From Acidimicrobiales bacterium (GTDB lineage Bacteria > Actinomycetota > Acidimicrobiia > Acidimicrobiales > SZUA-35), in contig JAHECQ010000231.1 in the NCBI GenBank assembly GCA_024641625.1, positions 1 to 6,380 on the forward strand: a stretch of 6,380 nucleotides of DNA. The letters are read 5' to 3'. A program made the position numbers and the translations under genes. The stretch's first letter is position 1, and each line of letters opens with the position of its first letter. Under the pieces are notes generated by a model, which did not search any database, was not told the origin of the DNA, and saw only the letters and a program-made list of their open reading frames with translations. Shown one piece after another: positions 1-6,310 of this stretch.

Positions 1-475
1 GCTCGACGAGGCGCCCCTGGCCGAGGCTCAGCGCCTCGACGGGCTGGTCGGCGAAGTCCGAGAGCCCGACGGAATCGATGATCTGCTGGGCCCGCCCGGC
101 CTCCTCGGCGGTGGGCCGTCCCTGCCCGAGCAGATCCCGGATGATCCCGCCGCGCGTGGCCCGGGCCCGGGCGGTGACCAACAGGTGCTCGCGCGGCGTG
201 AGCGTCGCGAAGAGCTCCATCCGCTGGAAGGTGCGGGCGATGCCGAGCCGTGAGCGTTTGTGGATGGGCAATCCGTCGAGGCGCGTCCCCCGGTAGGAGC
301 ACGTTCCCTCCTCGGGCTTCAGCACCCCGAGGATGCAGTTGAAGAGGGTGGTCTTCCCGGCGCCATTGGGGCCGATGAGGCCGACGGTCTCGTCTTCACC
401 GACAACCAGGTTGGCGTCGTCGACGGCGGTGATTCCCGAGAAACGCTTGGTGACATGTTCGACGACGAGGCTCAT
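1..475 (-). CDS. LivG-like ABC transporter ATP-binding protein, 3' end beyond the left edge
   Basis: Cytoplasmic ATPase of a branched-chain-amino-acid-type (HAAT) ABC importer; it would power transport through the LivH-LivM pore encoded divergently. The visible 158 residues begin MSLVVEHVTKRF. They contain Walker A GPNGAGKTT (about residues 38-46), the Q-loop region ARTFQRM (about 81-87) and the ABC signature as LSLGQ (about 150-154). The long stretch between the Q-loop and the signature (EHLLVTARARATRGG onward) is the LivG pattern, longer than in LivF, so LivG is favoured. Walker B, D-loop and H-loop lie past the edge. The start is ATG at 475, preceded by a purine-rich GGAGAGGG about 4 bases upstream, and it overlaps the stop of the upstream lipoprotein gene by 4 bp (ATGA), implying translational coupling. 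Family assignment is secure; the substrate cannot be read from this subunit. LivF is probably next in line, unseen. Confidence 0.93.
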   Translation of the reverse strand, partial: MSLVVEHVTKRFSGITAVDDANLVVGEDETVGLIGPNGAGKTTLFNCILGVLKPEEGTCSYRGTRLDGLPIHKRSRLGIARTFQRMELFATLTPREHLLVTARARATRGGIIRDLLGQGRPTAEEAGRAQQIIDSVGLSDFADQPVEALSLGQGRLVE

Positions 476-954
476 GCGCCCTCTCCCTCGGTCTTCGCGG
501 CGTCGCGTTGTGCTTGGAGTTTCTCGAGGTACGGCTGACAGGCGTCGCGCACGGCGATGCGCATCTCGCGCAGTTTGCCGTACTTGGTGTCGAGCTCTTC
601 CTGAGGGAGCTCGTCCTGCTTCGAGTCGGCGATGTCGCGGACGTCGTCGTAGGCATCGAGCAGGTCGCGGGCGACGGTGCGGAGCTTCTTGGTCGAGTCC
701 TCGGAGTACCGCATCGTCTGGGCGAACTCGTCGCTCCAGTAGATGGCCTGGTCCTCGGTGAAGGTGCGGCCGGGCTCGTCGATGCGGGCCTCCTTGAACA
801 CGTCGTTCTTGACGTTCGCGTCGCAGAAGTCCAGCGCGTTCTGGTCGTGGTCGACGATGAAGATGCTGCAACCCGAGCTGAGCCCGGCCACCAGCGCACC
901 GGCTACTGCGAGTCCGATGCGGCGTCTTGCGGTCGCTGTAACTCCACCCCTCAC
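472..954 (-). CDS. Small predicted lipoprotein of unknown function, coupled to livG
   Basis: 160 residues that I do not recognise as a named family. The N-terminus has a basic patch (RRR at 10-12), a hydrophobic stretch (about 13-25) and a lipobox-like GLSSGC with Cys29 as the predicted lipidation site. The -3 Ser is not ideal, so lipoprotein is likely rather than certain. The mature part, about 130 residues, is strongly charged and probably helical, rich in Asp, Glu, Lys and Arg. It has two further cysteines (44 and 139) near its two ends that could form a disulfide. The chosen start is GTG at 954, with GGGGGA a few bases upstream; no better in-frame start lies before the signal peptide. Its stop overlaps the livG ATG by 4 bp, so it is the first visible gene of the leftward operon. 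Its position suggests an accessory extracytoplasmic part of the transporter, but that is inferred from context only. Confidence 0.8.
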   Translation of the reverse strand: MRGGVTATARRRIGLAVAGALVAGLSSGCSIFIVDHDQNALDFCDANVKNDVFKEARIDEPGRTFTEDQAIYWSDEFAQTMRYSEDSTKKLRTVARDLLDAYDDVRDIADSKQDELPQEELDTKYGKLREMRIAVRDACQPYLEKLQAQRDAAKTEGEGA

Positions 955-1028
955 CGGGTCCCCCTGTAGTGATTCGAAGGACTCGCGGTCCCGATTGGGC
1001 GGTCACGTTACCCGAGGCTGCCCTGGAT

Positions 1029-1057
1029 GTGACAATCGGCACCCGCGCCGCTATCGT
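1029..1057 (+). promoter_or_regulatory. Candidate promoter for the LivH-LivM-MFS gene
   Basis: A -35-like GTGACA (1029-1034), 17 bases, then a -10-like TATCGT (1052-1057). The predicted transcript start near 1064 lies about 43 bases before the GTG at 1107. The promoter before livK has the same -35 hexamer, within a shared TGTGACAA, and the same spacing, which makes a chance match less likely. Its position inside the upstream extension of the frame argues against translation starting at 969. A weak leftward promoter for the lipoprotein gene may overlap it (TTGTCA on the opposite strand at 1031-1036), but its spacing is poor. Confidence 0.45.
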
Positions 1058-1096
1058 CCGGCCCGTCCTGGCATGGAGGGACGGTCCGACGGTTCC

Positions 1097-1104
1097 AGGG
1101 GGGA
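1097..1104 (+). promoter_or_regulatory. Ribosome binding site deciding the GTG start at 1107
   Basis: AGGGGGGA ends 2 bases before the GTG at 1107; taken as AGGGGG, the core is 4 bases from the start, which is slightly tight but usable. The frame is open back to a GTG at 969, but the 46 extra residues are not membrane-like, do not resemble a LivH N-terminus, and cover the candidate promoter. Later in-frame GTGs (1125, 1131) are too far from this site. Confidence 0.6.
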
Positions 1105-1106
1105 CA

Positions 1107-4100
1107 GTGGCAATCAACCTCGACGTGACGGTGCTCGGCTTCCTCGATTCGTGGATTCCGTACATCACGCCCGGTGTGGTCAACGGTGCGGTATGGGCCC
1201 TCCTGGGGGTCGGGCTGGTCCTGACGTATCAGACCACCGGCGTGTTGAACCTCGCGTTCGGCGCCCAGGCGTTCGCCGCTGCCATCGTCTACTACGACCT
1301 GATCGACCGCGGCGGCTGGCCAACGTTCCCGGCTATGTTCGCTGCCGCGTTCGTGGCCTCGCCGATCCTCGGGTACGGCCTCGACCGTCTCGTGTACCGT
1401 TACATGCGCACCCAGCCGATCATCATCAGGCTCGCGGTCACGATCGGCATGCTGACGGCCATCCCGAGCATCATGTTGATCTTCCTCGGAGCGTCGGAGG
1501 AACGGCTCGCACCCAAGCCGATCCTGTTCGACCCGATTCGCTACTACCGCTGGGGCTCGCTCGCGATCGACTCGAACCAGTTGCTGGTGCTGATCGTCGC
1601 CGCGGTGGTGCTCATCGGCCTCGCGCTCTTCATGCGGTACTCCGACATGGGCCTTCGGATGCGCGCCGTGGTCGAGAGCCCCCGGCTGGCCGAAGTCCAT
1701 GGCGTCGGCGCGGTCGGCGTGTCGACCGCTGCTTGGATCATCTCCTCGATCCTCGCGGGCCTTGCCGGTGTCCTGCTCGTGCCGACATTCCAGTCGGTTA
1801 CACCGATCCCGTTCACCACGCTGGTCATGGCGGCCCTTGCCGCGGCGGTGTTCGCCCGGTTGGCGAGTCTCCCGATGACGGTGCTCGGCGCGATCATCGC
1901 CGGCGTCGGTTCGGACCTGATGATCAAGTTCTTCAACGGCAGCTCCCTGTTCGAACGGGAAATGGCAGCAGGGCTCAAGCCGTCGTTCCCGTTCATCTTC
2001 ATGTTCGCCGTGCTCATGATGAACCGGGGGTTGGGGTCGAGCACCCGCGTCGCGGACCCGATGGCCGGCGTCGATCCGCCGCCCCTCGTGGCCGGGGCCC
2101 GCTCGATGGCCGCCCGGTCACTCCAGCAGAAGGCCATGCGCTGGGGCGCCACGGTTGTCGCCTTCCTTGCGTGCTGGTGGCTGTTCGGGTCGAGCACGCT
2201 GGCGAGCGCAGGGTTCATGGCCGTCATCTTCTTGTCGCTCATGCTGCTCACGGGCCAGGGCGGTCACGTGTCGCTCGGCCATGCCGCGTTCGTGGGCATC
2301 GGCGCGCTCGTGTCGGCTCAGCTCGTCGACAAGGCCGAATGGCCGTTCCTCGCTGCCATCGTGGTCGGAGCGCTCGTCGCCGCCGCAGCTGGCTTGCTCC
2401 TGGCAATCCCGTCGTTGCGTCTGGGTGAGCTCCCATTGGCGTTGGCCACGTTCGGGTTCGGGATCATGTGCACCAACATGGTCTTCAATCGTGAGTGGGC
2501 ATTCGGCCAGGCGAACCTGTTCCTGAGCCGGCCGAAGGTCGCAGGGTTCGACCTGGGCGTCAGCCGCAACTTCATGATCGTGGCGCTCGTGGTGCTGGCG
2601 GCGTCGATGTTGCTGCTCCGACATCTCCTCCAGGGCACGACGGGCCGGTTCGCGGTCGCGTTGCGCGGCAGCCCGACGGCGGCGGCGTCGATCGGTATCA
2701 ACGGCGTGCCACTGCGTGTGGCGATCTTCGGCCTCTCGGCGGGTCTGGCCGGACTCGCCGGTGGGTTCCTCGGATTCCTCAACCGGGGCATCAACCCGTA
2801 CTCATACACCGTCGGCACCTCGCTGTACTGGATGGTCGTCGCCATGGTGGTCGGCGTCTACACGATGCGCAGCGCCGTCGCCGCAGGTCTCATCCTGGTC
2901 CTGCTGCCGCGCTTCATCGGCCGCCTGCCCGACTCGCTGGCGCTCTTCGAGTTCGTCCTGTTCGGGCTCGGCGTCGTCCTGCTCGCCCGGCATCCCGAGG
3001 GGGCCTTCGAGTACTTCGCGAACCTGCCGGCGCGTATGCGGGAACGAACGCGGATGCTCAGCGGCAGCAGCACCGCGTCGGACCACGAGGCGACGCTGCA
3101 GCGCCTGCTCGACGAGCCCGAGGTCTTACCCGATCAGGACGGCAAGCCCGTCGAGCTGCTGAACAGCACGGTCGAGGAACGACTCGAGCGACGCCGGAGG
3201 CGCCGTGAGCTCGGTATCGAGCTGGCACGCCTGCGGGCCCGGATTCCTGCATTCCCGATCAGCTACCTCTACATCTTGACGCTGGCGTTCGCCGTCGATG
3301 CGATGTCGCGGTCGCTGTTGAGCATCGTCTATGACGACGTGCGCCGCGACTTCGGGGTCACCGACTTCAAGATGAGCGCGCTCAACGCCGGCTTCGCGAT
3401 CGTCGCCGGCGTGTCGTTCATCCCGTTCGGGATCCTCGCCGACCGCTGGGACCGCAAGAAGATCGTCGCGCTCGGATTCGTGCCGTGGGCCCTGGCGATG
3501 GCCTGGCAGAGCATCGCCGGCACGTTCATGATCTTGTTCATCGCCCGACTGTTCCTGGGTTCGATCGAGGGCACCCACGGCCCGACCGTGCCGTCACTGC
3601 TGGGCGACTACTACCCGGTCAAACGCCGCAACCGGGCGTTCGGCATTTTCGCCACCGGATCGAGCATCGGCAACGTCTTGGGCTTCATGATCGGCGGCGC
3701 GCTCGCGGAGTCGTTGGGCTGGCGGGGCGCGTTCTTCGTATTCGGCATCATCGGCGGCGTCGCGGGTCTGATCGTGTGGTTCGTGCTCGACGAGCCCCAA
3801 CGTGGCATGCAGGATGCCGCGGCGCGCCTCGAAGCGGAGATCGACGCGATCGACCGCCTCGAGGAGCTCGAGGCCCAGGCCCTCGACCATCCCGACCTCG
3901 CCGAAGGCATCTTGGCACGCGAGGCGAGCCTCGAGCCGTTGGTCGATGCCGCGTTGGCCGAGAAGGCGCCGCACTCGTTCGACTACCGCGACATCAGCGC
4001 ATGGGACGGCCTCAAGCTGGTATTCCAGAACAAGACCTTCACGTTGCTGCTGATCGGCCAGGTCGCCACCGACTTCTTCCTGGGAATCCTCGGCCTGTAC

Positions 4101-4706
4101 GCGATCACGTTCTTCCGCCGCTACCACGGTATGTCGCTCACCGGGGCGTCGGGCATCGTGTCGCTGCTGACGTTCGCGTTGATCATCGGCGTCGTCCAGG
4201 CCGGCCGCATCGGCGACCGTCTCGTCGGACGCGGCACCCCCGCGGCGCGCGTCAAGCTCACATGGTTGTGCCGGATCCTGGTGTTCGTCTCGGTGGTGCT
4301 GGCCTGGGGACCACAGAATCTTGCCCTGGCCATCCCCGGCTTTCTGCTCACCGGGTACTTCCTCGGACTCACGACGCCGCTCACCACGGCGATGAGCGTC
4401 GACTTGATGGTGGCGCGTCTGCGTGGTGTGTCCGCGGGGTTCATTGCCGGCCTGCGTGCCGCGGCGACTGCCGCCGGGCCGTTGCTCGTGGGGTGGATCG
4501 CCGACCAGGTCGGGCTCCGCCAAGGCATCCTCATGCTGTCGCCGGTCCTGTTGCTGTCAGCAGTGGTGACCTGGCTCTCGGCGCGCTTCTACGACAAGGA
4601 CGCCGACGACACCCAGGCCGAAGCCGTGCGTCAGCACCTGCTCGAAGAGAACGACCCGCGGGACGCGACGCCCGGGGTCGCGGCCGTCCCCCTTGCCCAC
4701 GCGTGA
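1107..4706 (+). CDS. Three-module fusion: LivH permease - LivM permease - MFS transporter
   Basis: A 1199-residue membrane protein with three transport modules in one frame; residue numbers count from the GTG at 1107. LivH, about 13-310: typical N-terminal GVLNLAFG (45-52) and the ATPase-coupling loop with SDMGLRMRAVVESPRLAEV (179-197). LivM, about 340-635: signature TGQGGHVSLGHAAF (382-395) and coupling loop FAVALRGSPTAAASIGING (515-533). A charged linker, about 636-712, holds an Arg-rich ERRRRRREL; with LivM ending in the cytoplasm this fits the positive-inside rule. MFS, about 717-1168: twelve plausible helices, motif A GILADRWDRKK (775-785), a degenerate second copy GRIGDRLVGRG (1033-1043), and DEPQRG after helix 6 (895-900), which resembles spinster-like MFS proteins. 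An 80-residue acidic helical loop separates the MFS halves. Separate LivH and LivM are about 300 residues and an MFS about 420-450, so all three modules look complete. LivH-LivM should form the importer pore; the MFS substrate is unknown. Confidence 0.93.
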   Translation: MAINLDVTVLGFLDSWIPYITPGVVNGAVWALLGVGLVLTYQTTGVLNLAFGAQAFAAAIVYYDLIDRGGWPTFPAMFAAAFVASPILGYGLDRLVYRYMRTQPIIIRLAVTIGMLTAIPSIMLIFLGASEERLAPKPILFDPIRYYRWGSLAIDSNQLLVLIVAAVVLIGLALFMRYSDMGLRMRAVVESPRLAEVHGVGAVGVSTAAWIISSILAGLAGVLLVPTFQSVTPIPFTTLVMAALAAAVFARLASLPMTVLGAIIAGVGSDLMIKFFNGSSLFEREMAAGLKPSFPFIFMFAVLMMNRGLGSSTRVADPMAGVDPPPLVAGARSMAARSLQQKAMRWGATVVAFLACWWLFGSSTLASAGFMAVIFLSLMLLTGQGGHVSLGHAAFVGIGALVSAQLVDKAEWPFLAAIVVGALVAAAAGLLLAIPSLRLGELPLALATFGFGIMCTNMVFNREWAFGQANLFLSRPKVAGFDLGVSRNFMIVALVVLAASMLLLRHLLQGTTGRFAVALRGSPTAAASIGINGVPLRVAIFGLSAGLAGLAGGFLGFLNRGINPYSYTVGTSLYWMVVAMVVGVYTMRSAVAAGLILVLLPRFIGRLPDSLALFEFVLFGLGVVLLARHPEGAFEYFANLPARMRERTRMLSGSSTASDHEATLQRLLDEPEVLPDQDGKPVELLNSTVEERLERRRRRRELGIELARLRARIPAFPISYLYILTLAFAVDAMSRSLLSIVYDDVRRDFGVTDFKMSALNAGFAIVAGVSFIPFGILADRWDRKKIVALGFVPWALAMAWQSIAGTFMILFIARLFLGSIEGTHGPTVPSLLGDYYPVKRRNRAFGIFATGSSIGNVLGFMIGGALAESLGWRGAFFVFGIIGGVAGLIVWFVLDEPQRGMQDAAARLEAEIDAIDRLEELEAQALDHPDLAEGILAREASLEPLVDAALAEKAPHSFDYRDISAWDGLKLVFQNKTFTLLLIGQVATDFFLGILGLYAITFFRRYHGMSLTGASGIVSLLTFALIIGVVQAGRIGDRLVGRGTPAARVKLTWLCRILVFVSVVLAWGPQNLALAIPGFLLTGYFLGLTTPLTTAMSVDLMVARLRGVSAGFIAGLRAAATAAGPLLVGWIADQVGLRQGILMLSPVLLLSAVVTWLSARFYDKDADDTQAEAVRQHLLEENDPRDATPGVAAVPLAHA

Positions 4707-4715
4707 GCGACGGGG

Positions 4716-4735
4716 GTGACTGTGACAACAGTCGC
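4716..4735. repeat. Inverted repeat over the livK -35 box
   Basis: GACTGT (4718-4723) and ACAGTC (4728-4733) are perfect complements around the 4-base GACA. The stem extends outward in RNA by one G-U and one G-C pair (4716-4717 with 4734-4735). It starts 9 bases after the fusion gene's stop and covers the -35 hexamer. It could be a protein-binding site or a small transcript hairpin; there is no T-run after it, so a classical terminator is unlikely. Confidence 0.45.
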
Positions 4736-4750
4736 ATCCATGGCTACTAT
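4722..4750 (+). promoter_or_regulatory. Candidate promoter for the substrate-binding protein gene
   Basis: GTGACA (4722-4727; one mismatch to TTGACA), 17 bases, then TACTAT (4745-4750; keeps the first T, second A and last AT of TATAAT). The predicted transcript start near 4757 gives a leader of about 40 bases before the ATG at 4796. It shares TGTGACAA and spacing with the promoter of the preceding gene. A separate promoter would allow the binding protein to be made in excess over the permease, as is common for ABC importers. Confidence 0.5.
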
Positions 4751-4761
4751 TCGCTAGCCAT
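4740..4761. promoter_or_regulatory. Candidate operator: 7-bp palindromic arms over the livK -10 box
   Basis: ATGGCTA (4740-4746) and TAGCCAT (4755-4761) are perfect inverted repeats separated by 8 bases, giving a 22-bp site whose centre falls at the end of the -10 box and which reaches past the predicted transcript start. This size, symmetry and placement are typical of a dimeric helix-turn-helix repressor site. The cognate regulator is not in the window, so this rests on symmetry and position alone. Confidence 0.42.
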
Positions 4762-4778
4762 TCAACCGAAGGCCAATT

Positions 4779-4786
4779 AGGAGGGG
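4779..4786 (+). promoter_or_regulatory. Strong ribosome binding site for livK
   Basis: AGGAGGGG lies 9 bases before ATG 4796 and 12 before the adjacent ATG 4799, which favours the first. It is the closest match to the 16S anti-Shine-Dalgarno in the window, fitting high expression of a binding protein. Confidence 0.75.
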
Positions 4787-4795
4787 TACCACCAG

Positions 4796-6253
4796 ATGAT
4801 GACCAAGAAACGGGGCCATGCGGCCCGCGTGCTCGCCGTGCTCTTTGCATTCGCGCTGCTCGCCTCGGCATGCGGCGACGACGACACCAGTGCAGAGCCC
4901 ACGAGCGGCCCGACGAGCGAGCCGACTGCCACAGGCGGCGCCGAGGAGACCCCGACGGCGGCGATGACGGACCCATGCGGGACCGGCGAGACCGACGCGG
5001 GCGTCACCGCAGACACCATCAAGGTGGCGCTCCTGGTCTCGGTAACCGGCAACAACACCGCCGGCCAGCAGGGATTCGAGCAGGGCGCCGAGGCCTACAT
5101 CGAGGCGCTGAACGATCGCGGTGGCATCTGCAACCGACAGATCGAGTACAAGCTTTTCGACGATCAGAGCGACAGCACCCTCAACACCGAGCTGTTCCAA
5201 GAGGCTGTCGAGGACTGGGGCGCGTTCATGGTCTGGGGTTCGTTCCCCGACTTCAGCGCGGCCGAGTACGCCGACAGCAATGGCATCCCCGCTGTTGGCA
5301 CGGCCTACACCGCTGGCTGGCACTACAGCGACAAGTTCTTCGGCGTGACCGGTGGGAGCTGGAAGGCCCCCGACATCAACAACATCCCGACCAGGCCGTC
5401 GTCGACCTCTTCGATCGACAACTACTTGGCCGACAAGATCGGAGCCAAGACCCTCGCCACGTTCGGCTATACCCAGAGCCAGTCGGCTGCCGCCGCCAAC
5501 ATCGCGTGCGACAACTTCACGAAGTTCGCCGCGGCTGATCAGAACTGCGCCTTCTCCGACACCACGTCGGAGTTCGGATTCTCGACGATCGGGGCCAACG
5601 CGGCACGAGCCAAGGACGCCGGAGCCACCGTGTTCTCCGCCGGTATGGACATCGCCGGATGCGTCACGATCACCAACGACCTGAGGAAGGCCGGCATCAC
5701 CGACTTCATCTTCCGCTGCGCCGTGGGCATCGACGACTCGAACATCCCGTCATTCGGTCATCAGCTCGACAACATCGTGGTCCTGACGACGGGCACCGAC
5801 TTCAAGAGCCAGGATCCGGCGATGGTCGACTTCGTCGACAACCTCGCCGAGTTCCAGCCCGGTGTCGATCCCGGCATCACCACGCTCAACGGTTGGCTGG
5901 CCGGCATCTTCTTCGAGGACGTCGTCAACGAGATCGTGGCCGAAGGCCTCGATCTCACCCGTGAGAACTTCTACACCACGGCTCGCACCGCCGAGCCGTT
6001 CTCCGCCTGGACCGCGAACGGCCTCCAGGCGCCGATCGACTGGACCCACAACATCCACGAGGAGGTCCTCGCCGGAACCTACAAGCCGGCTGCGGACGCC
6101 TGTGTCGGCAAGCTGTTCGCCGCTGACGTCGACGCCGGTGAGTGGGTGCAGGTCGGTCCGACGCCGAACCTGTGCCTGCAGACCATCGAGACGGCCGCGG
6201 ACGTGGCGGCCTATGTGGCCTCCGACACCAGCTCGCTGACCCCGGGCGGCTGA
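4796..6253 (+). CDS. LivK-type substrate-binding lipoprotein (periplasmic binding protein type 1 fold)
   Basis: 485 residues; captures solute outside the membrane and hands it to the LivH-LivM pore. The N-terminus MMTKKRGHAAR, a hydrophobic segment and the lipobox LLASAC put the lipid on Cys26, followed by GDDD. Residues about 30-58 are a Thr/Ser/Pro/Glu-rich flexible tether. The folded domain starts near 73 with DTIKVALLVSVTGNN, matching the family's opening 'IKIG...TG' strand. It continues with GFEQGAEAYIEALNDRGGIC and LFDDQSDS (120-127), the usual 'AGGING...DD' region, and later the lobe-2 pattern VFSAGMDIAGCVTITNDLRK. Family recognition is firm. At least seven cysteines lie in the mature domain, which fits disulfides in an exported protein. 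Ligand-contact residues could not be aligned by eye, so calling it a leucine or isoleucine binder would be unjustified; this family also binds amides, urea and aromatic acids. It follows the fusion gene by 89 bp and has its own candidate promoter. Confidence 0.93.
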   Translation: MMTKKRGHAARVLAVLFAFALLASACGDDDTSAEPTSGPTSEPTATGGAEETPTAAMTDPCGTGETDAGVTADTIKVALLVSVTGNNTAGQQGFEQGAEAYIEALNDRGGICNRQIEYKLFDDQSDSTLNTELFQEAVEDWGAFMVWGSFPDFSAAEYADSNGIPAVGTAYTAGWHYSDKFFGVTGGSWKAPDINNIPTRPSSTSSIDNYLADKIGAKTLATFGYTQSQSAAAANIACDNFTKFAAADQNCAFSDTTSEFGFSTIGANAARAKDAGATVFSAGMDIAGCVTITNDLRKAGITDFIFRCAVGIDDSNIPSFGHQLDNIVVLTTGTDFKSQDPAMVDFVDNLAEFQPGVDPGITTLNGWLAGIFFEDVVNEIVAEGLDLTRENFYTTARTAEPFSAWTANGLQAPIDWTHNIHEEVLAGTYKPAADACVGKLFAADVDAGEWVQVGPTPNLCLQTIETAADVAAYVASDTSSLTPGG

Positions 6254-6279
6254 GTCCAGAGCATCACCGTACTGAATTG

Positions 6280-6310
6280 ACGGGGGGCCGGGTCCGACCC
6301 GGCCCCCCGT
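6280..6310. terminator. Very stable GC-rich hairpin, probable transcription terminator
   Basis: Arms 6280-6292 (ACGGGGGGCCGGG) and 6298-6310 pair perfectly over 13 bp around a 5-base TCCGA, whose outer T and A may also pair. It starts 27 bases after the livK stop. The following TTGCCGTTCTC is only weakly T-rich, so this is the U-poor hairpin type common in high-GC actinobacteria. The symmetry means it could also stop transcription arriving from the right. Confidence 0.75.

Noticed and set aside
743..2428. 561-codon plus-strand open frame overlapping the lipoprotein gene and the LivH part
   Set aside because: Composition is Arg/Pro/Gly/His-rich with no domain; it is a GC-rich shadow of the lipoprotein gene and the permease frame.
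3594..4523. Long minus-strand frame opposite the MFS domain
   Set aside because: Typical antisense shadow of a high-GC gene, rich in Asp/Glu/Arg/His without domain features.
4716..4735. Terminator between the fusion gene and livK
   Set aside because: The stem is short and has no T-run after it, and it overlaps a good -35 box; a regulatory site is more likely.
3485..4780. 431-codon plus-strand open frame over the MFS part, reaching into the gap before livK
   Set aside because: Arg/His/Pro-rich shadow of the MFS frame; no recognisable motifs and no convincing ribosome site, while the MFS frame has clear family motifs.
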